From positions 1 through 64,000 of the forward strand of contig ONCK01000007.1 of assembly GCA_900316315.1 (NCBI GenBank): a stretch of 64,000 nucleotides of DNA, given 5' to 3'. The translations under genes and the position numbers were made by a program. This DNA comes from an uncultured Prevotellaceae bacterium (GTDB lineage: Bacteria > Bacteroidota > Bacteroidia > Bacteroidales > Bacteroidaceae). The notes beneath the pieces were generated by a model. It did no database searches and was not told where the DNA came from. It was given only the letters and a program-made list of their open reading frames with translations. Position 1 is the stretch's first letter. Each line of letters opens with the position of its first letter. Shown here in pieces: positions 51,502 to 59,862 of the stretch.

Positions 51502-51564
51502 AACCTTCTATGATTTATATGTCGTTAAAATTTTGCTATTTTCATGCGTTTTTGGAAAACTTGT

Positions 51565-51595
51565 CAAAATTACACACCTCTGGTAAAACTACAAA
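51565..51595 (-). promoter_or_regulatory. Promoter of the OmpA-family gene
   Basis: On the reverse strand TTTG (51592-51595), 19 bases, TAATTTTG (51565-51572). Full consensus match, with a leader of about 60 bases. Confidence 0.8.
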
Positions 51596-51687
51596 ATTTT
51601 TGGGGCGCTTTTTTATATAAGTACTTCTTTCTTTGGATAACCTTCGTCCAAGGTCCGCTTTCTGCGGGCAGACTCGCCGCACGATTT

Positions 51688-52764
51688 CTATTTACCGTGG
51701 AGACGCTTGATCAGGTCTATCTCCTCCTGGCTATAGGGCGTGCCGTCAGTACGATAGATGTCGTGAAACCACACCTTGGGCTCCTTGCCATCAGGCATGG
51801 GAGTATCCCAGGCATACATGGTATTGGTCTTGCCGGCGACAAAGCCCCAGTTGATGGCTACTACCTTGTTGTCCTTGAGCAGGGGCATGATATCCTTGAA
51901 GAGGCTGCCCTTGGTGCGCGCCATATACTCTGTGCATACCAGGGGGCGGTTGAGCATCTGCAAGTATCTGATGGTATTGGCATGGTGCTCGGGAGTGCCG
52001 TAGTCATGATAGGAGATGACATCGCTCTCATTGAGCTGTAGCGCATTGAGGGGGGCAAACTCTTTGCTCCACTTCCATACTCCAGATGTCAGGGGCTGAC
52101 TGGGGCGGGCGCTGCGAGCCCACTCAAAGACTTTGCGCAGCAGCGGGAGACTCGAGACGCCGTGCTTGCTGTTGCCAGGCTCATTGTAGAGGTCCCAGAG
52201 CAGGATGCGGTCGTCTTGGGCGAAGGTGGAAATGATATCGGTCACATACTTGCTCAGCGCAGCATAAAGCTTGACGGTATCACCACGCAGGGAGACAGAG
52301 GGATCCCGTACCCAGCCACTATTGTGAATGCCTGTCTTGGGCGCAGGCTGCTTGCCGTAGGCGCTCTCCGCATTCCAGCAGTCGTCAAAGAAGACAAAGA
52401 GCGGCTTGATGCCATGGCGCTGGCAGATAGACAGGAAGTCGTTCATACGCGCCTTGAGTCCGTCGGGATCATGCTGGTATACGACACTACTCAGAAAGAC
52501 ACGCATCGTATTGAATCCCAAGCCTTCAGCCCAGCCCAGCTCCTTGTCAATCTGACGCGGGTCATAGGTCTTCTTGCTCCACATCTCTATCTGATTGATA
52601 GCCGTGGCTGGAATATAGTCACAGCCGGAAAGCCATGGGAGTTTGGCGTACCAGGCATTGGCCTGAGCCTCGGTCCAGCGCGACTGGGCCTGGACAGCGT
52701 TGGATGAGCTGCCAAAGGCGACGGCCAGCCACGTAAGGGCAATTAAGAGTGTTTTTTTGTACAT
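51688..52764 (-). CDS. GH5-like secreted glycoside hydrolase, copy 1
   Basis: 358 residues from the ATG at 52764. Signal peptide MYKKTLLIALTWLAVAFGSSSNAVQA. A TIM-barrel glycosidase pattern of clan GH-A: LGFNTMRVFLSSVVY (strand beta-3 region), HGIKPLFVFFDDCWN, acid/base Glu in LLWDLYNEPGN, HDYG (catalytic-site His/Asp), and nucleophile Glu in LVCTEYMARTK. WGFVAGKTNT closes the barrel. This fits family GH5-type cellulase/mannanase-like enzymes; the substrate is not readable. It follows copy 2 with 19 bases between them and shares its transcript. Confidence 0.88.
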   Translation of the reverse strand: MYKKTLLIALTWLAVAFGSSSNAVQAQSRWTEAQANAWYAKLPWLSGCDYIPATAINQIEMWSKKTYDPRQIDKELGWAEGLGFNTMRVFLSSVVYQHDPDGLKARMNDFLSICQRHGIKPLFVFFDDCWNAESAYGKQPAPKTGIHNSGWVRDPSVSLRGDTVKLYAALSKYVTDIISTFAQDDRILLWDLYNEPGNSKHGVSSLPLLRKVFEWARSARPSQPLTSGVWKWSKEFAPLNALQLNESDVISYHDYGTPEHHANTIRYLQMLNRPLVCTEYMARTKGSLFKDIMPLLKDNKVVAINWGFVAGKTNTMYAWDTPMPDGKEPKVWFHDIYRTDGTPYSQEEIDLIKRLHGK

Positions 52765-52783
52765 AATATTTAAGATAAAGGGG

Positions 52784-53905
52784 TTACTTATAGATAGCGG
52801 GATTATCATGAGTGAGCGACCTGATTGTATCTACCTCCTCCTGGCTGAAGGGTGTGCCGTCGGTACGATAGATGTCGTGAAACCACAGCTCGGGCTCCCG
52901 TTTATCGGGCTGCGGGTCGCCCCAGGCAAAGTTGGTATTGGTCTTGCCGGCTACAAAGCCCCAGTTGATAGCCCCTACATGGTTAGCCTTGAGCACGGGC
53001 AGCACATTGGTAAAGCGGCTATCGAACTTACGCGCCATATACTCCGTACAAATCAGCGGCCGGTCGAGCATACGGAGATACTTGATCATCTCCTGCTGAT
53101 CCTTAGCGTCCTTGTAGTTGTGATACGTATTGACATCGTTGTGAGTCAGCTGGTAAGCTTGCAGCTTGACATTCTCGGCTCCCATTTCGCAAATGCAGCT
53201 TGTGATTGGCTGGGTGGGCTTGGCTTCGCGCGCCCACTGATATGTGTGCTTGAGCAAGTCGAGTGAGACGACCCCGATATGCTGTGCGCCGGGCTCGTTG
53301 TAGATGTCCCACATCAGGATACGGTCGTCGTTGCGGAAGGAGCTGATTACGTCGATCATATAGCGGCGCAGCATGGGATAGAGCTTGGTCGTATCGCTGC
53401 GCAGACTGATAGCGGGGTCCTTGACCCAGCCGCTATTGTGCACACCAGGCTTGGGCGCCGGCTGACGTCCGTAGCTGGACTCAGCAAGCCAGTTGTCGTC
53501 GAGAAATACAAAGAAGGGCTTGATGCCGTGGCGCTGGCAGATATTCAAGAAGTCTTTCATGTTGTCTTTGAGCTCCGACGGACTATGCTGCCAGACGACG
53601 CTGCTCAGAAATACACGCAGCGTATTGAAGCCCAACTTCTCGGCCCAACCCAACTCTTTGTCAATCTGCTTGGGATCATACGTGGCCTTGCTCCACATCT
53701 CTATCTGGTTGATAGCCGTAGCGGGAATATAGTTGCACCCGATTAGCCACGGCAACTGAGCATACCACTCATTGACCTGATCCTCCGTCCACCGCTGGCC
53801 GGGAACTGGCTTGCCGGCACGCGCAGAAGGTAATATACTGAGACAGGCAAGCAGCGACAGCGCCAACAAGCGACACTTCAGATCATTAAAATAGGATTTC
53901 TTCAT
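52784..53905 (-). CDS. GH5-like secreted glycoside hydrolase, copy 2
   Basis: 373 residues from the ATG at 53905; the longer frame to 54031 runs through the promoter box. Signal peptide about 1-30 (ends SARAG). Same blocks as copy 1: LGFNTLRVFLSSVVW, HGIKPFFVFLDDNWL, acid/base Glu in LMWDIYNEPGA, YHNYKD, nucleophile Glu in LICTEYMARKF, WGFVAGKTNTNFAWGDPQPD. Clearly a tandem duplicate of copy 1, with both sets of catalytic residues intact. An exported polysaccharide- or glycan-degrading enzyme; no SusC/SusD pair is nearby. No T9SS tail is visible at either C-terminus. Confidence 0.88.
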   Translation of the reverse strand: MKKSYFNDLKCRLLALSLLACLSILPSARAGKPVPGQRWTEDQVNEWYAQLPWLIGCNYIPATAINQIEMWSKATYDPKQIDKELGWAEKLGFNTLRVFLSSVVWQHSPSELKDNMKDFLNICQRHGIKPFFVFLDDNWLAESSYGRQPAPKPGVHNSGWVKDPAISLRSDTTKLYPMLRRYMIDVISSFRNDDRILMWDIYNEPGAQHIGVVSLDLLKHTYQWAREAKPTQPITSCICEMGAENVKLQAYQLTHNDVNTYHNYKDAKDQQEMIKYLRMLDRPLICTEYMARKFDSRFTNVLPVLKANHVGAINWGFVAGKTNTNFAWGDPQPDKREPELWFHDIYRTDGTPFSQEEVDTIRSLTHDNPAIYK

Positions 53906-53938
53906 ACTCAAAAAGGATGTTTCTAATTTGTTAAGTTG

Positions 53939-53946
53939 CAAAGTTA
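53939..53946 (-). promoter_or_regulatory. -7 box TAACTTTG of the GH5 pair
   Basis: The reverse strand reads TAACTTTGC, 34 bases before the ATG at 53905. Confidence 0.6.
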
Positions 53947-54415
53947 AGCAATATGTTCGGACAAGCTGACTTAGACATCCGATTTTATTTCGTCCATCAC
54001 GACATGCGACGGCCATACGAGCGGCACCCATGTCTGAGCTATAGTCGCAGCCCCAGCCCTCTCCGGCACGCGTACAGGAGGCTCAATCTCCGCCCAGCAA
54101 GTCTTTGCTCCAGGCCCTGCGTATATCGGCTACAGACATAAGATCGTCCATCACGCAGTTTCTCTCCACGCACCTCCCTCTCTACACCAGAAATATCCGG
54201 CCTCAACCCCTCCATGCGCGCCGCTATCCGTCCTCTCCGCGCACGCACTTCTGCAAGTAGCCGTCTCGTCGATATACCACGCCGTACTGATAGCGCGTAG
54301 ACTTACATTTCAAAAAAGTCATCTGCACTTGTCGAAAAAGGTCCAAAATTTCTCTTTTAGTGTCTTATTTAATTTTTTTTAGGGTTTTCGCCAGGTTTTT
54401 CTACCGAAAAAATAC
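53947..54415. other. Gene-free stretch between divergent GH5 and OmpA genes
   Basis: About 470 bases. The first 350 are GC-rich with no credible ORF; the last 120 are very AT-rich, as expected upstream of a strong promoter. Confidence 0.45.
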
Positions 54416-54444
54416 TTTGAATAAGTGAAAAATGCTTTCCTTTG
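54416..54444 (+). promoter_or_regulatory. Probable promoter of the second OmpA-family gene
   Basis: TTTG (54416-54419), 17 bases, TTCCTTTGC (54437-54445), one base off TAnnTTTG and with a short spacer. AT-rich upstream DNA. It implies a long leader of about 135 bases. Confidence 0.45.
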
Positions 54445-54463
54445 CAACAAAATTCTAAGAGTA

Positions 54464-54562
54464 AGAGCCATTTGCTCTACTCTATAGCCCTTTGAGGACT
54501 AACTAAAAGTCTAACGTAACTAAACTTATAACTTATTAACTCAACGAAGAGGCCGCAAGGCC
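54464..54562 (+). promoter_or_regulatory. Structured leader of the OmpA-family mRNA
   Basis: Two hairpins before the ATG at 54586: GAGTAAGAGC-CATTT-GCTCTACTC (one bulge) at about 54464-54487, and GGCC-GCAA-GGCC (54551-54562), a GNRA tetraloop hairpin 23 bases before the start. Such leader hairpins often stabilise abundant mRNAs. Confidence 0.45.
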
Positions 54563-54585
54563 AAATCTCAAACAATCAATGTAAC

Positions 54586-55806
54586 ATGAAAAAATTATTT
54601 ACCTTATGCTGCGCCCTCTTTCTGGGCTTCACAGCAGCCAATGCACAGGTAACAGTTCAGGGGAGCAAATTCCTTGACAACTGGTCAGTAGGTGTAGCCG
54701 GCGGCGTGTACACTCCGATGGCCAACCACGCTTTCTTCGGAAGCATGCGCCCGACAGTCAATCTGACTATCGCCAAGCAGATTACCCCTATCTACGGACT
54801 CGGTGTAGAAGGTGCAACCATCTTCAACGGTACTAAGGTCACCGGCCTCCACAGCAACAACGCCTTTGACGGAGTAACAGTTCACCTGCTCAACTATGTT
54901 AACCTCAACAACCTCTTCTGTGGCTACAAGGGTGCTCCCCGCTTCTTTGAAGTAGTAGCTAAAGGCGGCCTCGGCTGGGGTCATGAGTTCATGGCTGTAG
55001 ACGGCGCTCGCAACAACGGCGACTACAACTTCATCAGCGCTAAGGCTGGTCTCGACTTCAACTTCAACCTCGGCGCAGCCAAGGCTTGGCAGATCAACAT
55101 CAAGCCTGCTGTAGTCTGGAACCTCGAGGGTGGTCACTATCATGGCGACAAGCTCAGCTCAAGCGCTGCTAACTTTGGCAACACCAACACTTATCAGGAA
55201 GCACGTCTCAACAGCGGCAAGAACAATATCAACCACGCTGCCTTTGAAATCACCGCAGGTGTAACCTATAAGTTCAACAACAGCTACGGTGCCCACAACT
55301 TCGTAACAGCCAAGCTGTATGATCAGGCAGAGGTTGACGGCCTCAACGCTAAGATCAATGATCTGCGTTCTAGCCTCAACAATAAAGACAACGAGCTCAA
55401 CAATGCTAACAACCGCATCAAGAGCCTGCAGGATCAACTCAACGACTGCCGCAACAAGAAGCCCGAGACCGTTACCAAGACCGTTTACGATGGTGGCTCA
55501 ATGGTATCTTTCCGTCAGGGCAAGTCTACTATCGACGCTTCTCAGTATGCTAATGTAGAGCGCGTTGCTTCTTACCTCAAGAACCACAAGAACGCTAAGG
55601 TTAAGGTTGAAGGTTATGCTTCTCCCGAAGGCAGCAAGGCCATCAACGAAGCTCTCGCTAAGAAGCGTGCTGAGGCTGTCAAGAACATGCTCGTTAAGAA
55701 GTACAAGATTGCTGCTAACCGCATCGACGCTACAGGCAAGGGTGTTGGCAACATGTTCAGCGAGCCCGACTGGAACCGCGTAGCTATCTCCACAATCGCA
55801 AAGTAA
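54586..55806 (+). CDS. OmpA-family outer-membrane protein with coiled-coil linker
   Basis: 406 residues. Signal peptide MKKLFTLCCALFLGFTAANA. N-terminal beta-barrel (about 25-250) with many Asn, Gly and Tyr. A short coiled coil (about 252-295: KLYDQAEVDGLNAKINDLRSS, NNANNRIKSLQDQL) replaces the usual Pro-rich linker. C-terminal OmpA domain (VERVASYLKNHKNAKVKVEGYASPEGSK, KRAEAVKNMLVKKYKI, RIDATGKGVG). Codons are strongly biased (GCT/AAC/CTC/AAG) compared with neighbours, a sign of very high expression. It should be one of the major surface proteins, resembling the Pgm6/Pgm7 type of P. gingivalis. Confidence 0.93.
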   Translation: MKKLFTLCCALFLGFTAANAQVTVQGSKFLDNWSVGVAGGVYTPMANHAFFGSMRPTVNLTIAKQITPIYGLGVEGATIFNGTKVTGLHSNNAFDGVTVHLLNYVNLNNLFCGYKGAPRFFEVVAKGGLGWGHEFMAVDGARNNGDYNFISAKAGLDFNFNLGAAKAWQINIKPAVVWNLEGGHYHGDKLSSSAANFGNTNTYQEARLNSGKNNINHAAFEITAGVTYKFNNSYGAHNFVTAKLYDQAEVDGLNAKINDLRSSLNNKDNELNNANNRIKSLQDQLNDCRNKKPETVTKTVYDGGSMVSFRQGKSTIDASQYANVERVASYLKNHKNAKVKVEGYASPEGSKAINEALAKKRAEAVKNMLVKKYKIAANRIDATGKGVGNMFSEPDWNRVAISTIAK

Positions 55807-55856
55807 TATAGCCTACCTGGCGAGGCCCGTCTCCTAGTCGAGATGTAGCCTCCTTC

Positions 55857-55897
55857 ATAGAGGGGAATGTAAGTCTTTGGACGACATTCCCCTCTAT
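55857..55897 (+). terminator. Terminator of the OmpA-family gene
   Basis: A perfect 14-bp stem, ATAGAGGGGAATGT / ACATTCCCCTCTAT, with a 13-base loop, 50 bases after the stop. Confidence 0.8.
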
Positions 55898-56305
55898 TCG
55901 TATGGTATCCACATGTCCTATATCTGTCCCCGACGATGCGTATACATTATATATAATATGTATCAGGGCTTCTTCTCATCACCAGTTTTTACCCGCGATT
56001 AGCAGGTCGCCCCGTATTCGCAACAAGGTGGCTTCTAGTTTGAACAAGGTCCGATGTAGTTAAAACCAAGTCCGACCTTGTTTTGATTTGTTCTGTGGCA
56101 AGCGGGACGATACCCGCTTGACTATAGCCAATCTCCCTCACCATTCCAATAAGTCTCCGCTGTCGTGTCTGATTTCTGCACGCTCCTCAGCCCATGCCTG
56201 ACGCAGTCCGGGCTACAGGCCTGATCGCAGCAGCAGGCTCAGAGGGACGGGTGCCCAGAGGATGTGCCATCAGCTGGGCAAGGTGCTCTCAGATATGACA
56301 AAGGC
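55898..56305. other. Gene-free stretch downstream of the OmpA-family gene
   Basis: About 400 bases. It holds the solo CCGACC motif at 56043-56094; otherwise nothing recognised. Confidence 0.4.
56043..56094. repeat. Solo palindromic copy of the TCCGACCTTG motif
   Basis: AACAAGGTCCGATGTAG, then TTAAAACCAAG, then TCCGACCTTGTTTTG: two motif units in opposite orientation, so AACAAGGTC pairs with GACCTTGTT. Related to the 21-bp MITE core units, without MITE ends. Confidence 0.5.
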
Positions 56306-56329
56306 GTCTCCCCTGTGGGAAACGTCTTA
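56301..56329 (-). terminator. Possible terminator after ansA
   Basis: The reverse strand reads AAGACGTTTCCC-ACAG-GGGAGACGCCTTTG, an imperfect stem with a short T-run, about 150 bases beyond the ansA stop. Weak. Confidence 0.35.
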
Positions 56330-56484
56330 TAGTAGAAAGGAGAAAAAAACCAGTTTATCCAAAGCCATTACGACAGGCTACCAATGGCCTTCACAAAGAG
56401 AGGACTAACTTCCTCTGCTCCGCCGCAATTCTTCTGACAGTCATCAGTCGACGATCTTGATGGCAAACAAGCCTTGCAGATCAG

Positions 56485-57546
56485 TCAGGCCGTCACTGTA
56501 GCCTCGCCGGAGATGGACTCGCTGAGACGAGCGCGCAGCTCGTCAGAATTAAGTTCCTGAGCGAGCAGATACATCAGTTTGGTGACGGCACTCTCCACTG
56601 TACTGTCATATCCGTTGACCACTCCCGCTTGCAAGAGCTGGAGGCCGGTGGCATAGCGTCCCATTTCGACAGTCCCTTGACTGCACTGGGTGACATTGAC
56701 AACCACGATATCACGTCTGCGGGCCTCCTCCAATTCCTCAATCAGCCACTGCTTCTGCGGCGCATTGCCCGAGCCGTAAGTGACTAGCACAACGGCACGC
56801 ACACCCTCGATATGAAAGATAGCCTTGACCACCTCGCGCCTTATGCCTGGGAAGATGGAGAGCACAGCCAAGTGGGTGTCCATATCGGTCTGCACCCTGA
56901 GTTTCTCCCCGGGAGAGGGATGATGGATATACTCGCGGTAGAAGCGCAAGTGGATGCCTGCATCACCGAGCAAGGGGTAATTGAATGAGCGGAAGGCGTT
57001 GAAACCTTCGGCGCTGATCTTGGTTGTACGATTGCCGCGCAGAAGCTGGTTTTCAAAGAAGACACATACCTCAGGCACAGTCGGACGTCCGTCAGGGTCT
57101 GTGGCGGCTGCAATCTCCAGAGAGGTCAGCAGATTCTCCTTGCCGTCAGTACGGAGCGTGCCGATGGGCAACTGTGAACCCGTGAATACGACAGGTTTGC
57201 CCAAGCCCTGCAGCATGAAGCTCAAGGCGCTGGCCGTATAAGCCATGGTGTCAGTACCGTGAAGCACGACGAAGCCATCAAAGCTCTCATAGTTATCCTG
57301 GATGATACAGGCTATATCTGCCCAATGGCGGGGGAGCATATCGCTCGAGTCAATCGGTGGGTCGAAGGGATAACAACTGATATTGAACTTGAGATGATAG
57401 AGCTCGGGCACATAGCTCGCGAGCTTGGCAAAATCAAAGTTGCTCAAGGCGCCACTCTCAGGGTCCTCGTACATCCCGATAGTACCTCCAGTGTAGATGA
57501 TCAGGATCGATGGCTGACGCTTACCCGAGTAAGTGATTGATATCAT
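56485..57546 (-). CDS. ansA: Type I L-asparaginase
   Basis: 353 residues, no signal peptide, so the cytosolic (type I) enzyme. First catalytic threonine in ILIIYTGGTIGM (about residues 15-26), second in VVLHGTDTMAYTASALSF, and GKENLLTSLEIA with the catalytic Lys region after RTDG. GNAPQKQWLIEELEEA lies in the C-terminal domain. It splits asparagine to aspartate and ammonia. It starts 3 bases after the stop of the HD phosphodiesterase gene and is co-transcribed with it; a functional link is not obvious. Confidence 0.95.
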   Translation of the reverse strand: MISITYSGKRQPSILIIYTGGTIGMYEDPESGALSNFDFAKLASYVPELYHLKFNISCYPFDPPIDSSDMLPRHWADIACIIQDNYESFDGFVVLHGTDTMAYTASALSFMLQGLGKPVVFTGSQLPIGTLRTDGKENLLTSLEIAAATDPDGRPTVPEVCVFFENQLLRGNRTTKISAEGFNAFRSFNYPLLGDAGIHLRFYREYIHHPSPGEKLRVQTDMDTHLAVLSIFPGIRREVVKAIFHIEGVRAVVLVTYGSGNAPQKQWLIEELEEARRRDIVVVNVTQCSQGTVEMGRYATGLQLLQAGVVNGYDSTVESAVTKLMYLLAQELNSDELRARLSESISGEATVTA

Positions 57547-57549
57547 GGG

Positions 57550-59694
57550 TTATCTAGATTTAAGGTCAGATATGTCCTGCTCCTCTCCTGTTCCCTTCAT
57601 CTTGTAGAAGCTGCGGCGCCGGCCAAAGATGCTTCCGGTACGTCCACGAGTAGGAGTAGGCGTATTGAGCGTGGGGTAACTGATGCGTGTATGGTAGATC
57701 ATTTTGAGGCTGGCGACGAAGACGTCCTTGGTCGTCTGAATGTCGCGGAAGGTGATAGGACAATTTTTGAAGCAGCCCTCTTTGACCTTGTTGTCAATGA
57801 TATTGTTGACGAGCGTAGTCAGAGTCTCCTCATTGATTGTCTTGAGGCTCTTGGACGCAGCCTCGACCGAGTCGGCCATCATCAGAATAGCCTGCTCCTT
57901 AGTAAAGGGATTGGGGCCTGGGTAAGTGAATAGGGCTTCATCCACGGGCTCATTGGGATGATTGTTACGGTACTTGATGTAGAAGTAAGTCGCTTTGCAA
58001 CGCCCGTGGTGGGTGGAGATGAAGTCGCGAAGCACCTTGGGCAAACCGTACTTCTCAGCCAGAGCGAGACCGTCGGCCACGTGCTGAATGATAATCTGGG
58101 CACTGCGCTCCTCCGAGAGGCTGTCGTGGGGATTGGTGCCACTCTGGTTTTCGGTGAAGTAAGCGGCATTCATGATCTTGCCGATATCATGGTAGAGCGC
58201 GCCGGTACGCACAAGCAGCACGTCGGCGTCAATCTTGGAAGCCGCCTCACTGGCGAGTGTGGCGACTTGCATGGAGTGGTTGAAGGTGCCCTGCGCCTCC
58301 TTGGACAGACGCCGGAGCAGCGGATGATTGACATTGGAGAGCTCCAACAGGGTGACAGCAGACGTGAACCCAAATAATTTTTCAAAGACAAAGATGAAGG
58401 GATACGTGAAGAGCAGCAACACGCCATTGAGGCCCTCGCTGGTGTACCAGGTCGTGTCCATTTGCTTGACAGAATAACCCATACACAACTCAAAAGCAAA
58501 CATGAAAGCCAACGTGACGGCGGTCACGATAAAGGCGGTGCGAATAATCTGCGACCGTGAAGTGAGCTGTTTGAGCGAAAAGATGGCAACGACAGCAGAG
58601 ATCGTGTTGGTGACGACAAACATATAGGAATCGTGAAGCGGCACCGAGCTCAGGATGATAGCTGTCAAGTTGGTGATAAAGGCCACACGGGAATCCATAA
58701 ACACGCTTACAAACACAGCAATCATCGTAAGCGGCACGATGTATACGCTCTGCGGGGTTTGCTGGGATAAAAGCGACACTGCTACCGTAAAAATCACCAA
58801 CAGAGAGAAGAGTAATCCTAAGCTGCGCCACTGCTCCAAGTAGGCACGATGAAAAGTGCCAAGGAAAATGGTATACAGGACAAATATGATTAGCACAAGA
58901 GCCGTCTCTCCGCCCATCTGCCACCAGTTGCTTGTAGACTTCTCGTGGCGCTTGATCGACTCTTTCTCCATCGACTCGATGATACTGGCGATGTGGGGTG
59001 TCACGATGTCGCCGCGGTCGACGATCTTTTGCCCCGCCTGCACCATACCCGAGGCATAGGAGACAGAGTTTTGGATATCCTGCCGCTGGTCTTGGGAACG
59101 CGGCTCGTCATAAGTGAGATTGGTCGTGAGATAGTCGTTGATATCACATCGGTTGAGCACTTCCCGATTGAGATGGGAGGAGTCTGCTGTCGCCAGGATA
59201 CGCTCGTAGGCCGAGCGGGTCGTATATATAGCCTTAAGAGACCGCGAAGTAGCAGTATTACCCTGCGCTACGCGCACTATAGTGTACGCACTGTCCAGAT
59301 TGAGCTGGTAATCGTGGCTGTCCATGATACCGGCCTGATAGATATCCTTCAGTTGGCCCATGATGTAGCGGCGGTATCCGGCGGGCAAGGTCTCCTTGTC
59401 CATCTCCGCTGTCGCCTTGGCAAAGGCCTGTATCTGTACGTTGCCTACCGAGGTGTCGTACTGGTAGTACGGCTGAAAGCTCTTGAAGGCACTATCCAGC
59501 TCCTGTCGGATGACATCCTCGCTCTTGTAAATGGGGAAGTCGTATGCTGCAATGATCTGTCCGTATTTCCAGGGCTTGCCGACCGTATAGTCGAAGCTGA
59601 CGTTGCGCTCCCGCGGGTAGAAGGCCACGATAATTGCTGTCGAAGCCAGTACCAGGAGGATGCGGAGCAGGTGTTTGGATATTGATTGCTTCAT
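57550..59694 (-). CDS. 7TM HD-domain phosphodiesterase, PgpH-type (cyclic di-AMP)
   Basis: 714 residues. One N-terminal transmembrane helix, an extracytoplasmic 7TMR-HDED-like domain (about 35-270), a block of seven transmembrane helices (about 275-460), then a cytoplasmic HD domain: HSMQVATLASEAASKI, LYHDIGKIMNAAYFTENQ (the HD metal motif), HVADGLALAEKYGLP and STHHGRCKATYFY. This architecture is that of PgpH, which degrades cyclic di-AMP. The C-terminal 30 residues are basic. Sits between ctpA-type protease and ansA on the same strand; 168 bases separate it from the protease gene. Confidence 0.92.
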   Translation of the reverse strand: MKQSISKHLLRILLVLASTAIIVAFYPRERNVSFDYTVGKPWKYGQIIAAYDFPIYKSEDVIRQELDSAFKSFQPYYQYDTSVGNVQIQAFAKATAEMDKETLPAGYRRYIMGQLKDIYQAGIMDSHDYQLNLDSAYTIVRVAQGNTATSRSLKAIYTTRSAYERILATADSSHLNREVLNRCDINDYLTTNLTYDEPRSQDQRQDIQNSVSYASGMVQAGQKIVDRGDIVTPHIASIIESMEKESIKRHEKSTSNWWQMGGETALVLIIFVLYTIFLGTFHRAYLEQWRSLGLLFSLLVIFTVAVSLLSQQTPQSVYIVPLTMIAVFVSVFMDSRVAFITNLTAIILSSVPLHDSYMFVVTNTISAVVAIFSLKQLTSRSQIIRTAFIVTAVTLAFMFAFELCMGYSVKQMDTTWYTSEGLNGVLLLFTYPFIFVFEKLFGFTSAVTLLELSNVNHPLLRRLSKEAQGTFNHSMQVATLASEAASKIDADVLLVRTGALYHDIGKIMNAAYFTENQSGTNPHDSLSEERSAQIIIQHVADGLALAEKYGLPKVLRDFISTHHGRCKATYFYIKYRNNHPNEPVDEALFTYPGPNPFTKEQAILMMADSVEAASKSLKTINEETLTTLVNNIIDNKVKEGCFKNCPITFRDIQTTKDVFVASLKMIYHTRISYPTLNTPTPTRGRTGSIFGRRRSFYKMKGTGEEQDISDLKSR

Positions 59695-59862
59695 CTAGAC
59701 AGGTATTTAAGTGAGATTGGACTTGACAATTGCTTACTTATAACGATATGACAGGACTAGGTGTCGTGGACATCTGAAGTCATGCGGATCTTCTCAGTTG
59801 TCTGGCGGCACAGACCGGTCTTTGTCTCATCACCCTCCGGCCTGGGCGCGGCAGTATTTACT

